A stretch of 64,000 nucleotides of DNA, from NCBI GenBank assembly GCA_016722295.1, contig JADKGL010000027.1, forward strand, positions 1-64,000. The letters are read 5' to 3'. The position numbers and the translations under genes are program-made. Positions 28,843 through 37,703 of this stretch are shown here, in pieces. Positions within the stretch are counted from its first letter, which is position 1, and every line of letters starts with the position of its first letter. The notes below the pieces were generated by a model, which saw only the letters and a list, made by a program, of their open reading frames with translations, searched no databases and was not told the DNA's origin. Source of the DNA: Saprospiraceae bacterium (lineage in GTDB: Bacteria > Bacteroidota > Bacteroidia > Chitinophagales > Saprospiraceae).

Positions 28843-31078
28843 ATGTTGAATATGATCAAGTATTTTATTTATATTGTATTTTGTTTTTTTGCTTTATTGA
28901 ATTGTAGTATTTGTCAAGATAGTGTTCGAACAAGTGAGATAGAAGAAATTTTTATTTTATCCAAAAAAGCAGTTCCTGAAAGGTTAGGAGAAAAAGCAGG
29001 TGTATATCTTTATTCTGGAAAAAAGAATGAAGTCTTAAAATTAGAGAACCTAAATGCAAATCTAGCAATGAATAACACTAGGCAAATCTATGCAAGAATT
29101 CCTGGAGTGAATATTTGGGAGAATGATGGAACAGGCGCTCAGGTGTCAATTGGTCTTCGTGGTCTTAATCCAAATCGAAGTTGGGAGATGAATACAAGAC
29201 AGAATGGTTATGATATTTCTAGTGACATCTTTGGATATCCTGAAGCTTATTATAATCCTTCGATGGAAGCAGTAGAAAAATTGAAATTGTCAGAGGTGGA
29301 GCAGCGCTACAATTTGGAGCACAATTCGGAGGTATGGTCAATTACGTGCTTAAGCGAACAAATAAAAAGTTTTCGTTTGAAACTCAAAATACTATTGGAA
29401 CGAACAATTTATTGAGTTCATATAATGCAATTGGCGGCAATCATAAGAAATTTTCTTATTATATTTATAATCATTCGAGAAGCGGAAATACTAGTCGAGA
29501 AAATAGTGGGTATCGGCTGCGAAATACCCATGCATTTGCTCAATATAAAATTTCTGCGAACCAAAAGATCTCAATGGAATATACAGAAATGTCTTCTTTA
29601 TTACAGCAATCTGGTGGACTAACTGATGAGCAATTTGCAGTGAATCTTCGTCAGTCATATCGAGCTAGGAACTGGATGAACATTCCTTGGCAATTAGGCT
29701 CTCTACATTATGAAAGTAAAGTAAACAAAAATCTAAATATGAGTATAAAATTATTTGGACTTTTGGCGGAAAGAAATAGTATAGGATTTCTAGCAACTCC
29801 TAATATAAAGGATTCGATTAATACAATAATTAATATGTACAATTCTAGACAATTGGATAGAGATAATTATAAGAATTTAGGAGTAGAAGCTAGAGGAATT
29901 TATGAGCATAAGCTTGGAAAACAAAAGCAATCCTTAGCATTTGGAGTAAGATTATACAATGCAAATACTCATAGAAGACAAAAAGGAAAAGGGGATCATG
30001 AGATAGAATACAATACTGTGATGATGGAAGAAAAATATCCTACAGACCTCAACTTTAGAACTAAGAATATTGCCATGTTCGCAGAGCATCAATTTGCTGT
30101 AACAAAAGCTTTTCATATAAGTCCAGGTATTAGATATGAATGGATACAATCTATAATTTCAGGCAGATTAAATAAAAATGGAGGTCAAGAATTGAATCAA
30201 AATAAATCTACCTTTCCTAGGAAAGTAGTATTGGGTGGAATAGGAATGCAATATAAAATTATAGCTACTAATATCTATGCAAATATTTCTCAAGCATATC
30301 GGCCTATATTGTTCTCAGACCTCACCCCGCCAAGTGCTGTAGATATAATTGATGAAAATCTAAAAGATGCAAAAGGATATAATGCTGAGATTGGTTATGA
30401 GGTTTACTTTCAGATTTTTTAAACTTTGATGTAAATGTATTTTATTTGAATTATAAGAATAAAATTGGAACAATTAGAAAGTATATCAATGAAGATCCCG
30501 CATTGTCAACTTACCAGTTTCGCACGAATCTTGGCACCGCTGTACATCAAGGAGTAGAATTATATCTTGATTGTAATCTGACTACATTGCTTGATTTATC
30601 TCATTTGCACACAGGTGATATTTCATTATTTTTATCGACTTCATTTATCGATGCCGAGTATCAAAATTTTAAAGTCATCACGTCTACTGGACAAGCACCA
30701 AATGTCAAACTTATTGAAACAAATTTAAAGGGAAATAAAGTAGAGTATGCACCAAAATTCATCCACAGTGCAGGATTTACTTATTCATTCAAAGGAATTT
30801 CAAGTTCCTTCCAAAGTCGCTTGACCAGCGATGTCTTCACCGACGCAAATAACACAGATGCAAGCAATGCGACAGGAACGGTCGGAAAACTAGATCTGTA
30901 CTTAGTTCATGATTTTTCAATGGAATTTCATATTAATAAATATTATAATTTGAAATTGCAAATTAATAATCTCAGTGATACCAAATATGCCACTCGAAGA
31001 GCTAATGGCTATCCAGGTCCAGGCTTGATTCCTGGGGAAGGTCGAGGGTTTTCTTTAGGATTCGGTATGAAGATATAA
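28843..31078 (+). pseudogene. FecA-like TonB-dependent iron-complex receptor, two frameshifts
   Basis: Outer-membrane receptor for a ferric chelate, by similarity to the Fe(III)-dicitrate group. A signal peptide ends near CSICQ. The plug has NNTRQIYARIPGVNIWENDG, SIGLRGLNPNRSWEMNTRQNGYDI and FGYPEAYYNPSMEAVE, characteristic of FecA-type receptors. Shift 1 lies in the A5 run at 29276-29280 and restores EKIEIVRGGAALQFGAQFGGMVNY. Shift 2 lies in the T6 run near 30415 and restores QIFLNFDVNVFYLNY. The barrel ends GRGFSLGFGMKI. About 745 residues, the normal length. There is no N-terminal carboxypeptidase-like or FecR-interacting domain, consistent with control by the adjacent AraC regulator rather than a sigma/anti-sigma pair. 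Confidence 0.88.
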
Positions 31079-31112
31079 TTTAAAATTATGTCAAAATGTG
31101 ATGCAGCATTTG

Positions 31113-31120
31113 TATATTTG
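31113..31120 (+). promoter_or_regulatory. Predicted -7 box for the secreted protein at 31157
   Basis: TATATTTG, exact consensus, 36 bp before the ATG at 31157. It lies inside the longer open frame that starts at 31088 and supports the later start. Confidence 0.5.
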
Positions 31121-31156
31121 TATGATAGTATATTTAAACCTATAAAAATACGAATT

Positions 31157-31939
31157 ATGAAACTTTCTATCGTTTTCAGTGCAAATGCATTTTTACTTTT
31201 CTGTGGTACTCTGATTGGTCAAGCCCAACATTTTTCTACAAAAATGAATATTCGTGTTGAGAATCAAGAAATTATAGCTGATCTCATCGCTTTGGAAGAT
31301 TATTCTTTACTTTCATTTCAGTTTGGTTTTTATCATAATTCAGAAAATGTGACGTATAAAAATCTATATTCCTCTCTGTTACCAGATATTACTAAACTAT
31401 CGAACAGTAATGAAGTATGTCCAAAATATGTCAGAATTGCTTATTACAGTAAAAATTCATTACCTTTTAGCATCAAAAAGGGCGATATAATCTTGACATT
31501 AGTTTATCAAGAGGACACGCCTAAAGATCATTTTATTTGCATGATGCCTTCTACTGGCAATGATATGTGCAAGTATTTTACAAGGGAAGTTAATGATGGA
31601 AATTTTTCCACAATGATTGTAGATGATGTATGTGCTCATTTCAGAATTCAAAACGGTCAAGCCATCTTATTGGCTAATGAAGATGCACAGTTGGATGGAG
31701 TGAAGTGTTTATATAATAATACATTAAAGGGCTTTGACATCTCTTCATCTACTTTGTCCTTGGATGGCTATTCATTGTCAGTGTTAGATCTCAATGGGAA
31801 GGAAGTGTTCAGATCCAATCTAAATGCATCTTCTAGCCAATTCATCAGCGCTGAAAGATTACTTACAGGTTCCTACTTGTATTCTATCCAAAAATCTAAA
31901 CAAGCCAGTAAATACGGAAAAGTGATCGTAACGGAATAA
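31157..31939 (+). CDS. Secreted protein with T9SS-type C-terminal domain
   Basis: A 260-residue exported protein starting MKLSIVFSANAFLLF with signal peptide cleavage near GQAQH. The frame is open from 31088, but that extension lacks a signal and overlaps the promoter box. The body (MNIRVENQEIIADLIALEDYSLLSFQFGF ... KKGDIILTLVYQ) resembles cohesin/dockerin-like beta-sandwich modules seen in Bacteroidota secreted proteins. The end (YSLSVLDLNGKEVFRS ... LLTGSYLYSIQ) is a short type A-like sorting domain. It lies 78 bp after the FecA-like receptor, but with its own promoter box, so a shared role in iron uptake is only a suggestion. Confidence 0.75.
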   Translation: MKLSIVFSANAFLLFCGTLIGQAQHFSTKMNIRVENQEIIADLIALEDYSLLSFQFGFYHNSENVTYKNLYSSLLPDITKLSNSNEVCPKYVRIAYYSKNSLPFSIKKGDIILTLVYQEDTPKDHFICMMPSTGNDMCKYFTREVNDGNFSTMIVDDVCAHFRIQNGQAILLANEDAQLDGVKCLYNNTLKGFDISSSTLSLDGYSLSVLDLNGKEVFRSNLNASSSQFISAERLLTGSYLYSIQKSKQASKYGKVIVTE

Positions 31940-31978
31940 GGATAGTAATCCTCAATTTTATAGCTTAGTATTATTCGT

Positions 31979-32830
31979 TTAAAATTTTATTAGAGTTAAT
32001 ACTTGAATTCCAATTGGCTTTGATGGATATCTACTTAAATTATAGAAGTTGTATTGATCAGGTCTTAAGATGTCTCTAAAATCATATGTAAAATTGCCTT
32101 CAAAGGCAAACCATTTGTTGTAATCATATCTTCCGCCGAACTGAAGTTGAAATGTTGGGTTGGAAAATTGATAAGTATACTCCTTATTGGTTGCTTCACA
32201 ATACCTACAAATTTTCTTGTCATTGACGACTTCAATTTTCCTTTTTATTGCGGGTAAAAGACTGCTTTGAGCAACAGTAAAGCTTGGAATCAATTTTGTT
32301 TGCAACGCAAAATCATTGGACAGTTGATATCTTATCGATATAGGGATTTGAATAAAATGTTGAGTTACAGCTGCCGTGCTGTTAAAATTAATAATTGAAA
32401 AGATTGTAGAATCACATTCAGAATTAATATCATTAAAAAATGTTGTCTTCTTTACTACTTTTTCTGAAACGAGGGTTCTGTTACTCGAATTTAAATGATT
32501 AAGCTCAATTATATATTTGTATTTTTTCAAATTCCACATTGTACCTATCGATAGATGAAACCGTTTATAGGATTTAATATCTACAGCATAGCCTAAATAT
32601 ACATTGGTTGGATTTTCGAAATTTAGATTTGATTCAGCTTGAGCAGTATATTCTTTTACTAATTCTGTAGTATCGGTGTGGTAAAAGTATTCGCTATATG
32701 TTCGTTGATATTTTAGTATTCTGTCAGGCAGCAATTCATAACCAATTCCAAATTGTATATTCATTCTGGATTGGCTAATTGCTGTAGAAATAGAGATAAG
32801 TAAGAACAGTAGTGAAAAGTAGGATTTCAT
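31979..32830 (-). CDS. Predicted outer-membrane beta-barrel protein
   Basis: A 283-residue protein with a signal peptide (MKSYFSLLFLLISISTAISQ). Alternating aromatic/polar strands follow (MNIQFGIGYELLP, NVYLGYAVDIKSYKRFHLSIGTMW, FIQIPISIRYQLSNDFALQTKLIPSF, FQLQFGGRYDYNKWFAFEGNFTYDF) and a C-terminal aromatic (LTLIKF). This is the pattern of PorT/OmpA-barrel-like small outer-membrane proteins of the phylum. A CRYC pair sits in one loop. Function unknown. It converges with the secreted protein at 31939. Confidence 0.7.
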   Translation of the reverse strand: MKSYFSLLFLLISISTAISQSRMNIQFGIGYELLPDRILKYQRTYSEYFYHTDTTELVKEYTAQAESNLNFENPTNVYLGYAVDIKSYKRFHLSIGTMWNLKKYKYIIELNHLNSSNRTLVSEKVVKKTTFFNDINSECDSTIFSIINFNSTAAVTQHFIQIPISIRYQLSNDFALQTKLIPSFTVAQSSLLPAIKRKIEVVNDKKICRYCEATNKEYTYQFSNPTFQLQFGGRYDYNKWFAFEGNFTYDFRDILRPDQYNFYNLSRYPSKPIGIQVLTLIKF

Positions 32831-32899
32831 AAACTAATATTTTAATTTGATTGCAAGATAATAGTTATATGGCAATAAAAATGACTTCTTAAAAAAAAT

Positions 32900-32930
32900 C
32901 CCGACCAAGAAAACTTGATCGGGTTTTGTT
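32900..32930. terminator. Intrinsic terminator at the edge of the 32.8-33.5 kb gap
   Basis: CCCGACCAAG-AAAA-CTTGATCGGG: a 10 bp stem with one mismatch, A-run before and TTTTGTTTTT after, so usable in both directions. On the minus strand it could end transcripts coming from the hairpin array and the MbnH-like gene. Confidence 0.7.
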
Positions 32931-33003
32931 TTTCGTTTTGAAAACAGGTTTATATAGAAAATTTTGTTTGAACACCCATTGCTCCAAAGCTAATTTGTAA
33001 GGA

Positions 33004-33189
33004 AATTGCCGGTCGAAGGCGCCAACCGGCAATTATAATCCCATGAACATATCCAAACTAGCTTACTTTTATAATCTCATGAATCTTTTGTCAATAGAAT
33101 GTGAGAGTCAATTTGTTAATAGAAGTGGTAGTTTCCGTTAGAAGAAGCTACTACTTCTTATTAACAAATATAATCCCATGAACATATCC
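33004..33189 (-). repeat. Two long hairpins, each followed by the same 20-mer, in a gene-free gap
   Basis: The stretch 32831-33500 has no credible gene. It contains a perfect 10 bp hairpin (33004-33013 with 33025-33034) and a 21 bp hairpin with one mismatch and one bulge (33111-33131 with 33148-33169). Each is followed at once by ATAATCCCATGAACATATCC (33035-33054 and 33170-33189; period 135). A weaker copy, ATAATCTCATGAATCT, sits at 33071. On the minus strand both 20-mers lie in short open frames reading FGYVHGII, so they might be remnants of duplicated gene ends. Regulatory RNA is the alternative. Confidence 0.6.
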
Positions 33190-33519
33190 GAATTTACGGT
33201 CGCTGATACGTTTACCAGCATTCTGATTGTAATTCTTTCCTTTGTTAAACAATCACGATACAAACATCTTACATTTTTTTTCAGCCAGCAAGTACAAAAA
33301 AACGACCTTGTCATATATAAAAAATATTTAATATAATGTATGTATTATATGTAAAATGTTGATAAACAATATTTAAAATTTGAAGTGTTAAAGGATGAGC
33401 CTATAAAAGTTTTAAAAAAAATATTTTTTGACTAAAAAAAACTATAAAAACAGCTAAAAAATATTCAAAATGGAGAGAAAAATCTGGATTATTATAATAA
33501 CTCGTGTCAGTTAAGGTCT

Positions 33520-34568
33520 TTAAAAAGCAATAATTTGCTTTTTTTGTCGGTCATTGAGCTTAAGGTTATAGATTAATACATCTTTATTGGGTGATCCATG
33601 CCCTCCAGAGCTATAGTGGTCGACCACTTCTTCTAGGGTTTTGAATCGTCCGTCATGCATATAAGGCGCAGAAAGAGCTATGTTGATCAAGCTTGGTGCT
33701 TTAAATTTGCCAGAGTCGCTTGGAAACTTGGTGAATTTTCCTCTCCCATAATCTTTGAAGTCTTTATATGACTGCGCTGAATCGAGTCCATTGTTTAAAT
33801 AATTATTAGAGGTCATCAATGGTGCTGAGTGACAATGATTGCATTCTGCATCGGGCAAAGCAGGCTCTAGATCAAAGAACATATCGTGCCCATCTTGTTG
33901 ATCTGAAGTAAATGCAGCTAATCCTTTTTTTTGTCGGATAAAAACTGAATTTTGACCTGTAACTAGGATTCTCTCATATTGCGCAATCGCTTTAGCAGCA
34001 AGTTCTTTTGTAATTTCAGATTTAGTTGAAATACCGAAGGCTTTTCGAAACAGTTCAGGATATTTCGGATGTTTTCTAAATTTTGCTTCAACATTTGGCC
34101 AATGTTCATGAAGTTCTATTGGATCTTCAACGGGAAGTTTTGCTTGATCTTCAAGTGAAGAGGCTCTACCGTCCCAAAAAACCCACTATAGGTGTACACT
34201 GAATTCATAATGCTCATAGAGCTTCTAGTTCCGAATTGACCTAACACGCCTTTACTTGTAGCCACTCCATCTGTAAAATTTTTTTCAGGATGGTGGCATG
34301 AAGCACAGGACATACTACTGTCAGAAGAAAGAATAGGGTCAAAAAATAAGTGCCGCCCCAATAGAATACCATCATTTGTAATCGGATTATCGCTAGGGAT
34401 TGAAGGTTGTGGAAATGCAGAGGGATAGGTGATTTGGTATGTTAGTGGATTATATGGTATGGAAGTTAAGTCTTGGTTTGGCTCAGCATCTTCTTGACCG
34501 TCTTTGCAAGAAAGGATCTGTATAATATTAGCAATGAATAGTATATATAATATTTTTTTCAAGGACAC
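33520..34568 (-). pseudogene. Di-heme cytochrome c peroxidase family protein, MbnH-like, frameshifted
   Basis: A periplasmic lipoprotein di-heme enzyme of the CCP/MauG superfamily. It starts at a GTG (34568-34566) overlapping the stop of the MbnP-like gene by one base, with lipobox IIQILSC. The N-part has the first heme site CASCH within SSDSSMSCASCHHPEKNFTDG. One extra base in the six-base run 34176-34181 restores FFWDGRASSLEDQAKLPVEDPIE and opens the frame to the second heme site CNHCH and YMHDGRFKTLEEVVDHY. A second run (33522-33526) needs one more base to continue IIAFLKTLTDT, so the true end lies beyond 33520, at or before 33401. Family knowledge: MbnH oxidises a tryptophan of MbnP to kynurenine to build a copper site. 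That role is inferred here from the pairing. Confidence 0.82.
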
Positions 34569-35323
34569 TATTTTACAGTGATCGCACTTTGAAAGCGCGT
34601 CATAAATGCATCCATAAAAGCATTAGCTTCATGAAAAACTGGATCTTTACAGATATCGACAGAAGAAGCAGAATTTCCAAATATTGATTTGAAATCTATT
34701 TCTATGTTAATCGTTGTGGTTTTACCCGCTTCTACAACCATTGGTTTTGGTGCATCTATTGTTCTAAATGCAGAATCAAATCCTGAATGATAAGCAAAAC
34801 CTTTCTCCTTGCATGAAGTACTGTTAGGATCACTATATTTCCCTTCGACTTTTGAGAAGATATAACTTTTCCATCCATCCCAATATCTAGAAGGCTCTCC
34901 CAATGGATCAGTTACTTTGAAATCAATTGGTGATTTGACATTTAAACTACTTGGAACTCCGATTGAAAAATTCACAGCTGTATAATTTGTGGCATCTACA
35001 TCGCTAAATTGTAATATATAACCCAACTCTGATTCTGTTTTAGTTTTTAATTTGCTATCGAGATCTATAAATTGTATTGTAGAAAGCGAATGGGTATGGC
35101 TTCCCTTTAAAGTTATATTGCTAAGAAAAAATTCTAAGTTTGTAAATACAAGCGTGTCCTTTCCAAAATATGCATATTTCTGATCTAAGACAAGTGGCTC
35201 TGCACCATATTTTGCTTTAATTACAAGGTTTACTGTACCTGTTGCTGTATCATTATGATTGTGATCTTCACAAGCAAAAAGAAAAATAGCGAGGGAAAAA
35301 AGTATAATCAAATTTGATTTCAT
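34568..35323 (-). CDS. MbnP-like copper-binding lipoprotein
   Basis: A 251-residue lipoprotein (lipobox LFAC, Cys18) followed by a His-rich start (EDHNHND, H21 and H23). The body matches the MbnP-like domain: KYAYFGKDTLVFTNLEFFLSNI, FIDLD, FSIGVPSSLNVKSP, then RYWDGWKSYIFSKVEGKY with W148 and W151, and FAYHSGFDSAF. In characterised MbnP a conserved Trp is converted to kynurenine by the partner di-heme enzyme MbnH and takes part in binding copper. The gene sits directly upstream of an MbnH-like gene with overlapping stop and start codons, so the two are surely co-expressed. No methanobactin precursor or biosynthesis genes are visible, so the role is probably periplasmic copper handling. Which Trp is modified is a guess. 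Confidence 0.85.
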   Translation of the reverse strand: MKSNLIILFSLAIFLFACEDHNHNDTATGTVNLVIKAKYGAEPLVLDQKYAYFGKDTLVFTNLEFFLSNITLKGSHTHSLSTIQFIDLDSKLKTKTESELGYILQFSDVDATNYTAVNFSIGVPSSLNVKSPIDFKVTDPLGEPSRYWDGWKSYIFSKVEGKYSDPNSTSCKEKGFAYHSGFDSAFRTIDAPKPMVVEAGKTTTINIEIDFKSIFGNSASSVDICKDPVFHEANAFMDAFMTRFQSAITVK

Positions 35324-35415
35324 ATTCTTGAATTGACAATATTATAACGATAAAATTGAGCTAAAGTTGCTTCTAAGGGAGAATTGAATTTTTCATTAAT
35401 TATCCACTTTATTCT

Positions 35416-37566
35416 TTATTCAACTTTAAATCCTCTGGCTTTCATCAGGGCATTTTTAGTTGGTTCTTTACCTCTGAATAAACTGTAAGCGGTAGATTCA
35501 TCCATTGTTCCTCCTACAGAAAATACATAATCATAAAGACGTTTTCCAACTGTTTTATCATAAGCTCCACCGGCTTCAGTAAACGCTTCCCATGCATCAG
35601 CACTTAAGACTTCGGACCAAAGATAGCTATAGTATCCTGCTGAATATCCATCATCTGCAAAGATGTGTCCGAATTGAGGTGTGCGATGTCTCATGACCAT
35701 TTCTTTTGGCATTTTAAGAGCTAAAAGGGTCTCCCGTTCAAATTTATCGGCATCTATTTTTTGTGCACCAGCTAGATGTAATTTCATATCAATTAAAGCA
35801 CTTGCTAGATATTCAACTGTTGCAAATCCTTGGTTGAATTTTGAGGCATTTTTAATCTTGTCTAACAATGACTGAGGCATAGGTTCTTTCGTCTTGTAAT
35901 GCAATGCATATTTTTGTAAAATCTCTTTCGTCGAGAGCCATCGCTCAAGAATTTGTGAAGGAAATTCTACATAATCTGTAGCAACATTTGTCCCTGACAA
36001 ACTTGGGTATTTTACATTCGAACAAAGTCCGTGTAATGCGTGGCCAAATTCATGAAACAAGGTCTCGGCATCTTCCCAAGAAATTAGAATTGGCTCATTT
36101 TCTTTTCCTCTTAAGAAATTACAATTATTTGAAACGATCGTTGTAATATCTCCATTGAGTTTCTCTTGTTCGCGGTAAGCTGTCATCCATGCGCCTGATC
36201 TTTTTCCTTGTCTAGCATAAGGATCAAAATACCACAAGCCAATCAATTTATCAGATTTGATATCATTTACTCTATAAACTCGAACATCGGGATGAAATAC
36301 AGGTACATCTTTGATTTGGGTAAATTTCATATTGAACAATTCGGAAGCCATAAAAAACATGCCTTCTCGCAGATTTTCTAATTCCAAATATTGCTTTACT
36401 TCAGATTCATCCAGATCATATTTATCTTTTCTAACTTTTTCGGCATAATATCGATAATCCCAAGCTTCTATTTTTATTTTATCACCCGTTTTATCAGCCA
36501 ATTTTTGCATATCTGTTACTTCTTCTTTCACTCTAACTATTGCAAATGGCCATACTGATTCTAAAAGTGATAAAGCCTTTTCTGGAGTTTGTGCCATTTT
36601 ATCGGCAAGACGTAAGTGTGCGTGAGTTTCAAATCCTAGTAACTTGGCTCGTTCTGCACGCAAAGCAAGAATTTGTGGTATAATCGCATTATTGTCATTT
36701 GCATCTCCATTGTCGCCTCTATTGATAAACATTCGCCAAGCTTTTTCTCTCAAACTTCGATTTTTACAATTGGTTAAAAATGGTTCAATGGCAGATCTTG
36801 TATTATTGATGACCCAAGATCCAACTTTGTTTTTTGATTTCGCAGATTCGGCAGCAGCTGCGATCATACTTTCAGAGAGTCCGTCAAGGTCTTTAGCATC
36901 TTTGATTTCAAGATATTTTTCACCCTCGTCTTTTAACTGGTTTTGGCTGAATTTTGTAAATAAGCTAGCTAGTTGTTGATTAATTGCTGCAACACGCTCT
37001 TTACTCTTTGCGTCCATTTTAGCTCCTGCCAAAACGAATGTAGTATGATATCTCCACCATAATCTTTTTTCTTCAGCAGTTAAAGAGGCTGTGTCATTTT
37101 GGATCGCTTCTATTCGAGCGAAAAGCTGAGAATTCTGTATGATAGAATCGTTGAATGACGCAAAACGTGGTTCAACAGTTGCTTGTATAGAATCCAAAGC
37201 TGGAGTCGCCATATTACTAGTCCACACATAATAAACACCCTGAAATCGCTTTAAAGCTAAACCAGTTTTTTCTAATGCTTCTATTGTGTTTTTAAAATTC
37301 GGTTTTTCTGGATTTGCAGTAATTGCATTGATTTCCTCTCTTTTTTGATTCATTGCCATTTCTAAAGAAGGAATAAAATCTTCAATTTTAATTTTATCAA
37401 ATGGTGGAACGCCATTATATGGACCAGACCAAGGGTCAATTAATGGATTAGTTGACATAGTCGGTTCTTTCTTATCTGAATTCATAGAATTTGTTTTGGA
37501 TTTGCAACTTGAATAGATCGCAGAAATTAGTAAGAGTAAGAATAGAATTCTTGATTGAATTGCCAT
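35416..37566 (-). CDS. dcp: M3-family peptidyl-dipeptidase, lipoprotein form
   Basis: Zinc metallopeptidase removing C-terminal dipeptides from peptides. 716 residues. The N-terminus is a lipoprotein signal (LLLISAIYSSC), so it should act in the periplasm rather than the cytoplasm. The catalytic motif is HEFGHALHG at 505-509 with downstream Glu in ATDYVEFPSQILERW, and the substrate-binding region HRTPQFGHIFADDGYSAGYYSYLWSEVLSAD is typical of Dcp rather than PepF or thimet oligopeptidases. Intact frame and normal length. It is 93 bp upstream of the MbnP-like gene on the same strand, but there is no evidence of a shared operon. Confidence 0.92.
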   Translation of the reverse strand: MAIQSRILFLLLLISAIYSSCKSKTNSMNSDKKEPTMSTNPLIDPWSGPYNGVPPFDKIKIEDFIPSLEMAMNQKREEINAITANPEKPNFKNTIEALEKTGLALKRFQGVYYVWTSNMATPALDSIQATVEPRFASFNDSIIQNSQLFARIEAIQNDTASLTAEEKRLWWRYHTTFVLAGAKMDAKSKERVAAINQQLASLFTKFSQNQLKDEGEKYLEIKDAKDLDGLSESMIAAAAESAKSKNKVGSWVINNTRSAIEPFLTNCKNRSLREKAWRMFINRGDNGDANDNNAIIPQILALRAERAKLLGFETHAHLRLADKMAQTPEKALSLLESVWPFAIVRVKEEVTDMQKLADKTGDKIKIEAWDYRYYAEKVRKDKYDLDESEVKQYLELENLREGMFFMASELFNMKFTQIKDVPVFHPDVRVYRVNDIKSDKLIGLWYFDPYARQGKRSGAWMTAYREQEKLNGDITTIVSNNCNFLRGKENEPILISWEDAETLFHEFGHALHGLCSNVKYPSLSGTNVATDYVEFPSQILERWLSTKEILQKYALHYKTKEPMPQSLLDKIKNASKFNQGFATVEYLASALIDMKLHLAGAQKIDADKFERETLLALKMPKEMVMRHRTPQFGHIFADDGYSAGYYSYLWSEVLSADAWEAFTEAGGAYDKTVGKRLYDYVFSVGGTMDESTAYSLFRGKEPTKNALMKARGFKVE

Positions 37567-37679
37567 ACGATTTGATTTTAGACTGTAAAAGTAAGGTTTT
37601 CAAGTTAGAATGTAAAGAAAAGTCACAGAGAATAAAGAAAATTCATATAAAAAAATATTATATATATAAAAATTATATA

Positions 37680-37687
37680 TACCTTCG
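37680..37687 (+). promoter_or_regulatory. Predicted -7 box for the GHMP kinase
   Basis: TACCTTCG followed by CAG, one mismatch to TAnnTTTG. It lies 16 bp before the proposed non-ATG start at 37704, after a very AT-rich stretch. Confidence 0.45.
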
Positions 37688-37703
37688 CAGCTAGTTTAAA
37701 CCA

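Noticed and set aside
32900..33189. Hairpins considered as terminal inverted repeats of an insertion sequence
   Set aside because: No transposase frame between or beside them, stems differ in sequence, and no target-site duplication is visible.
34568..35323. A complete methanobactin operon around the MbnP/MbnH-like pair
   Set aside because: No precursor peptide, MbnB/MbnC-type enzymes or MbnT-type receptor are seen within several kb; the nearest receptor is FecA-like and 3 kb away on the other strand.
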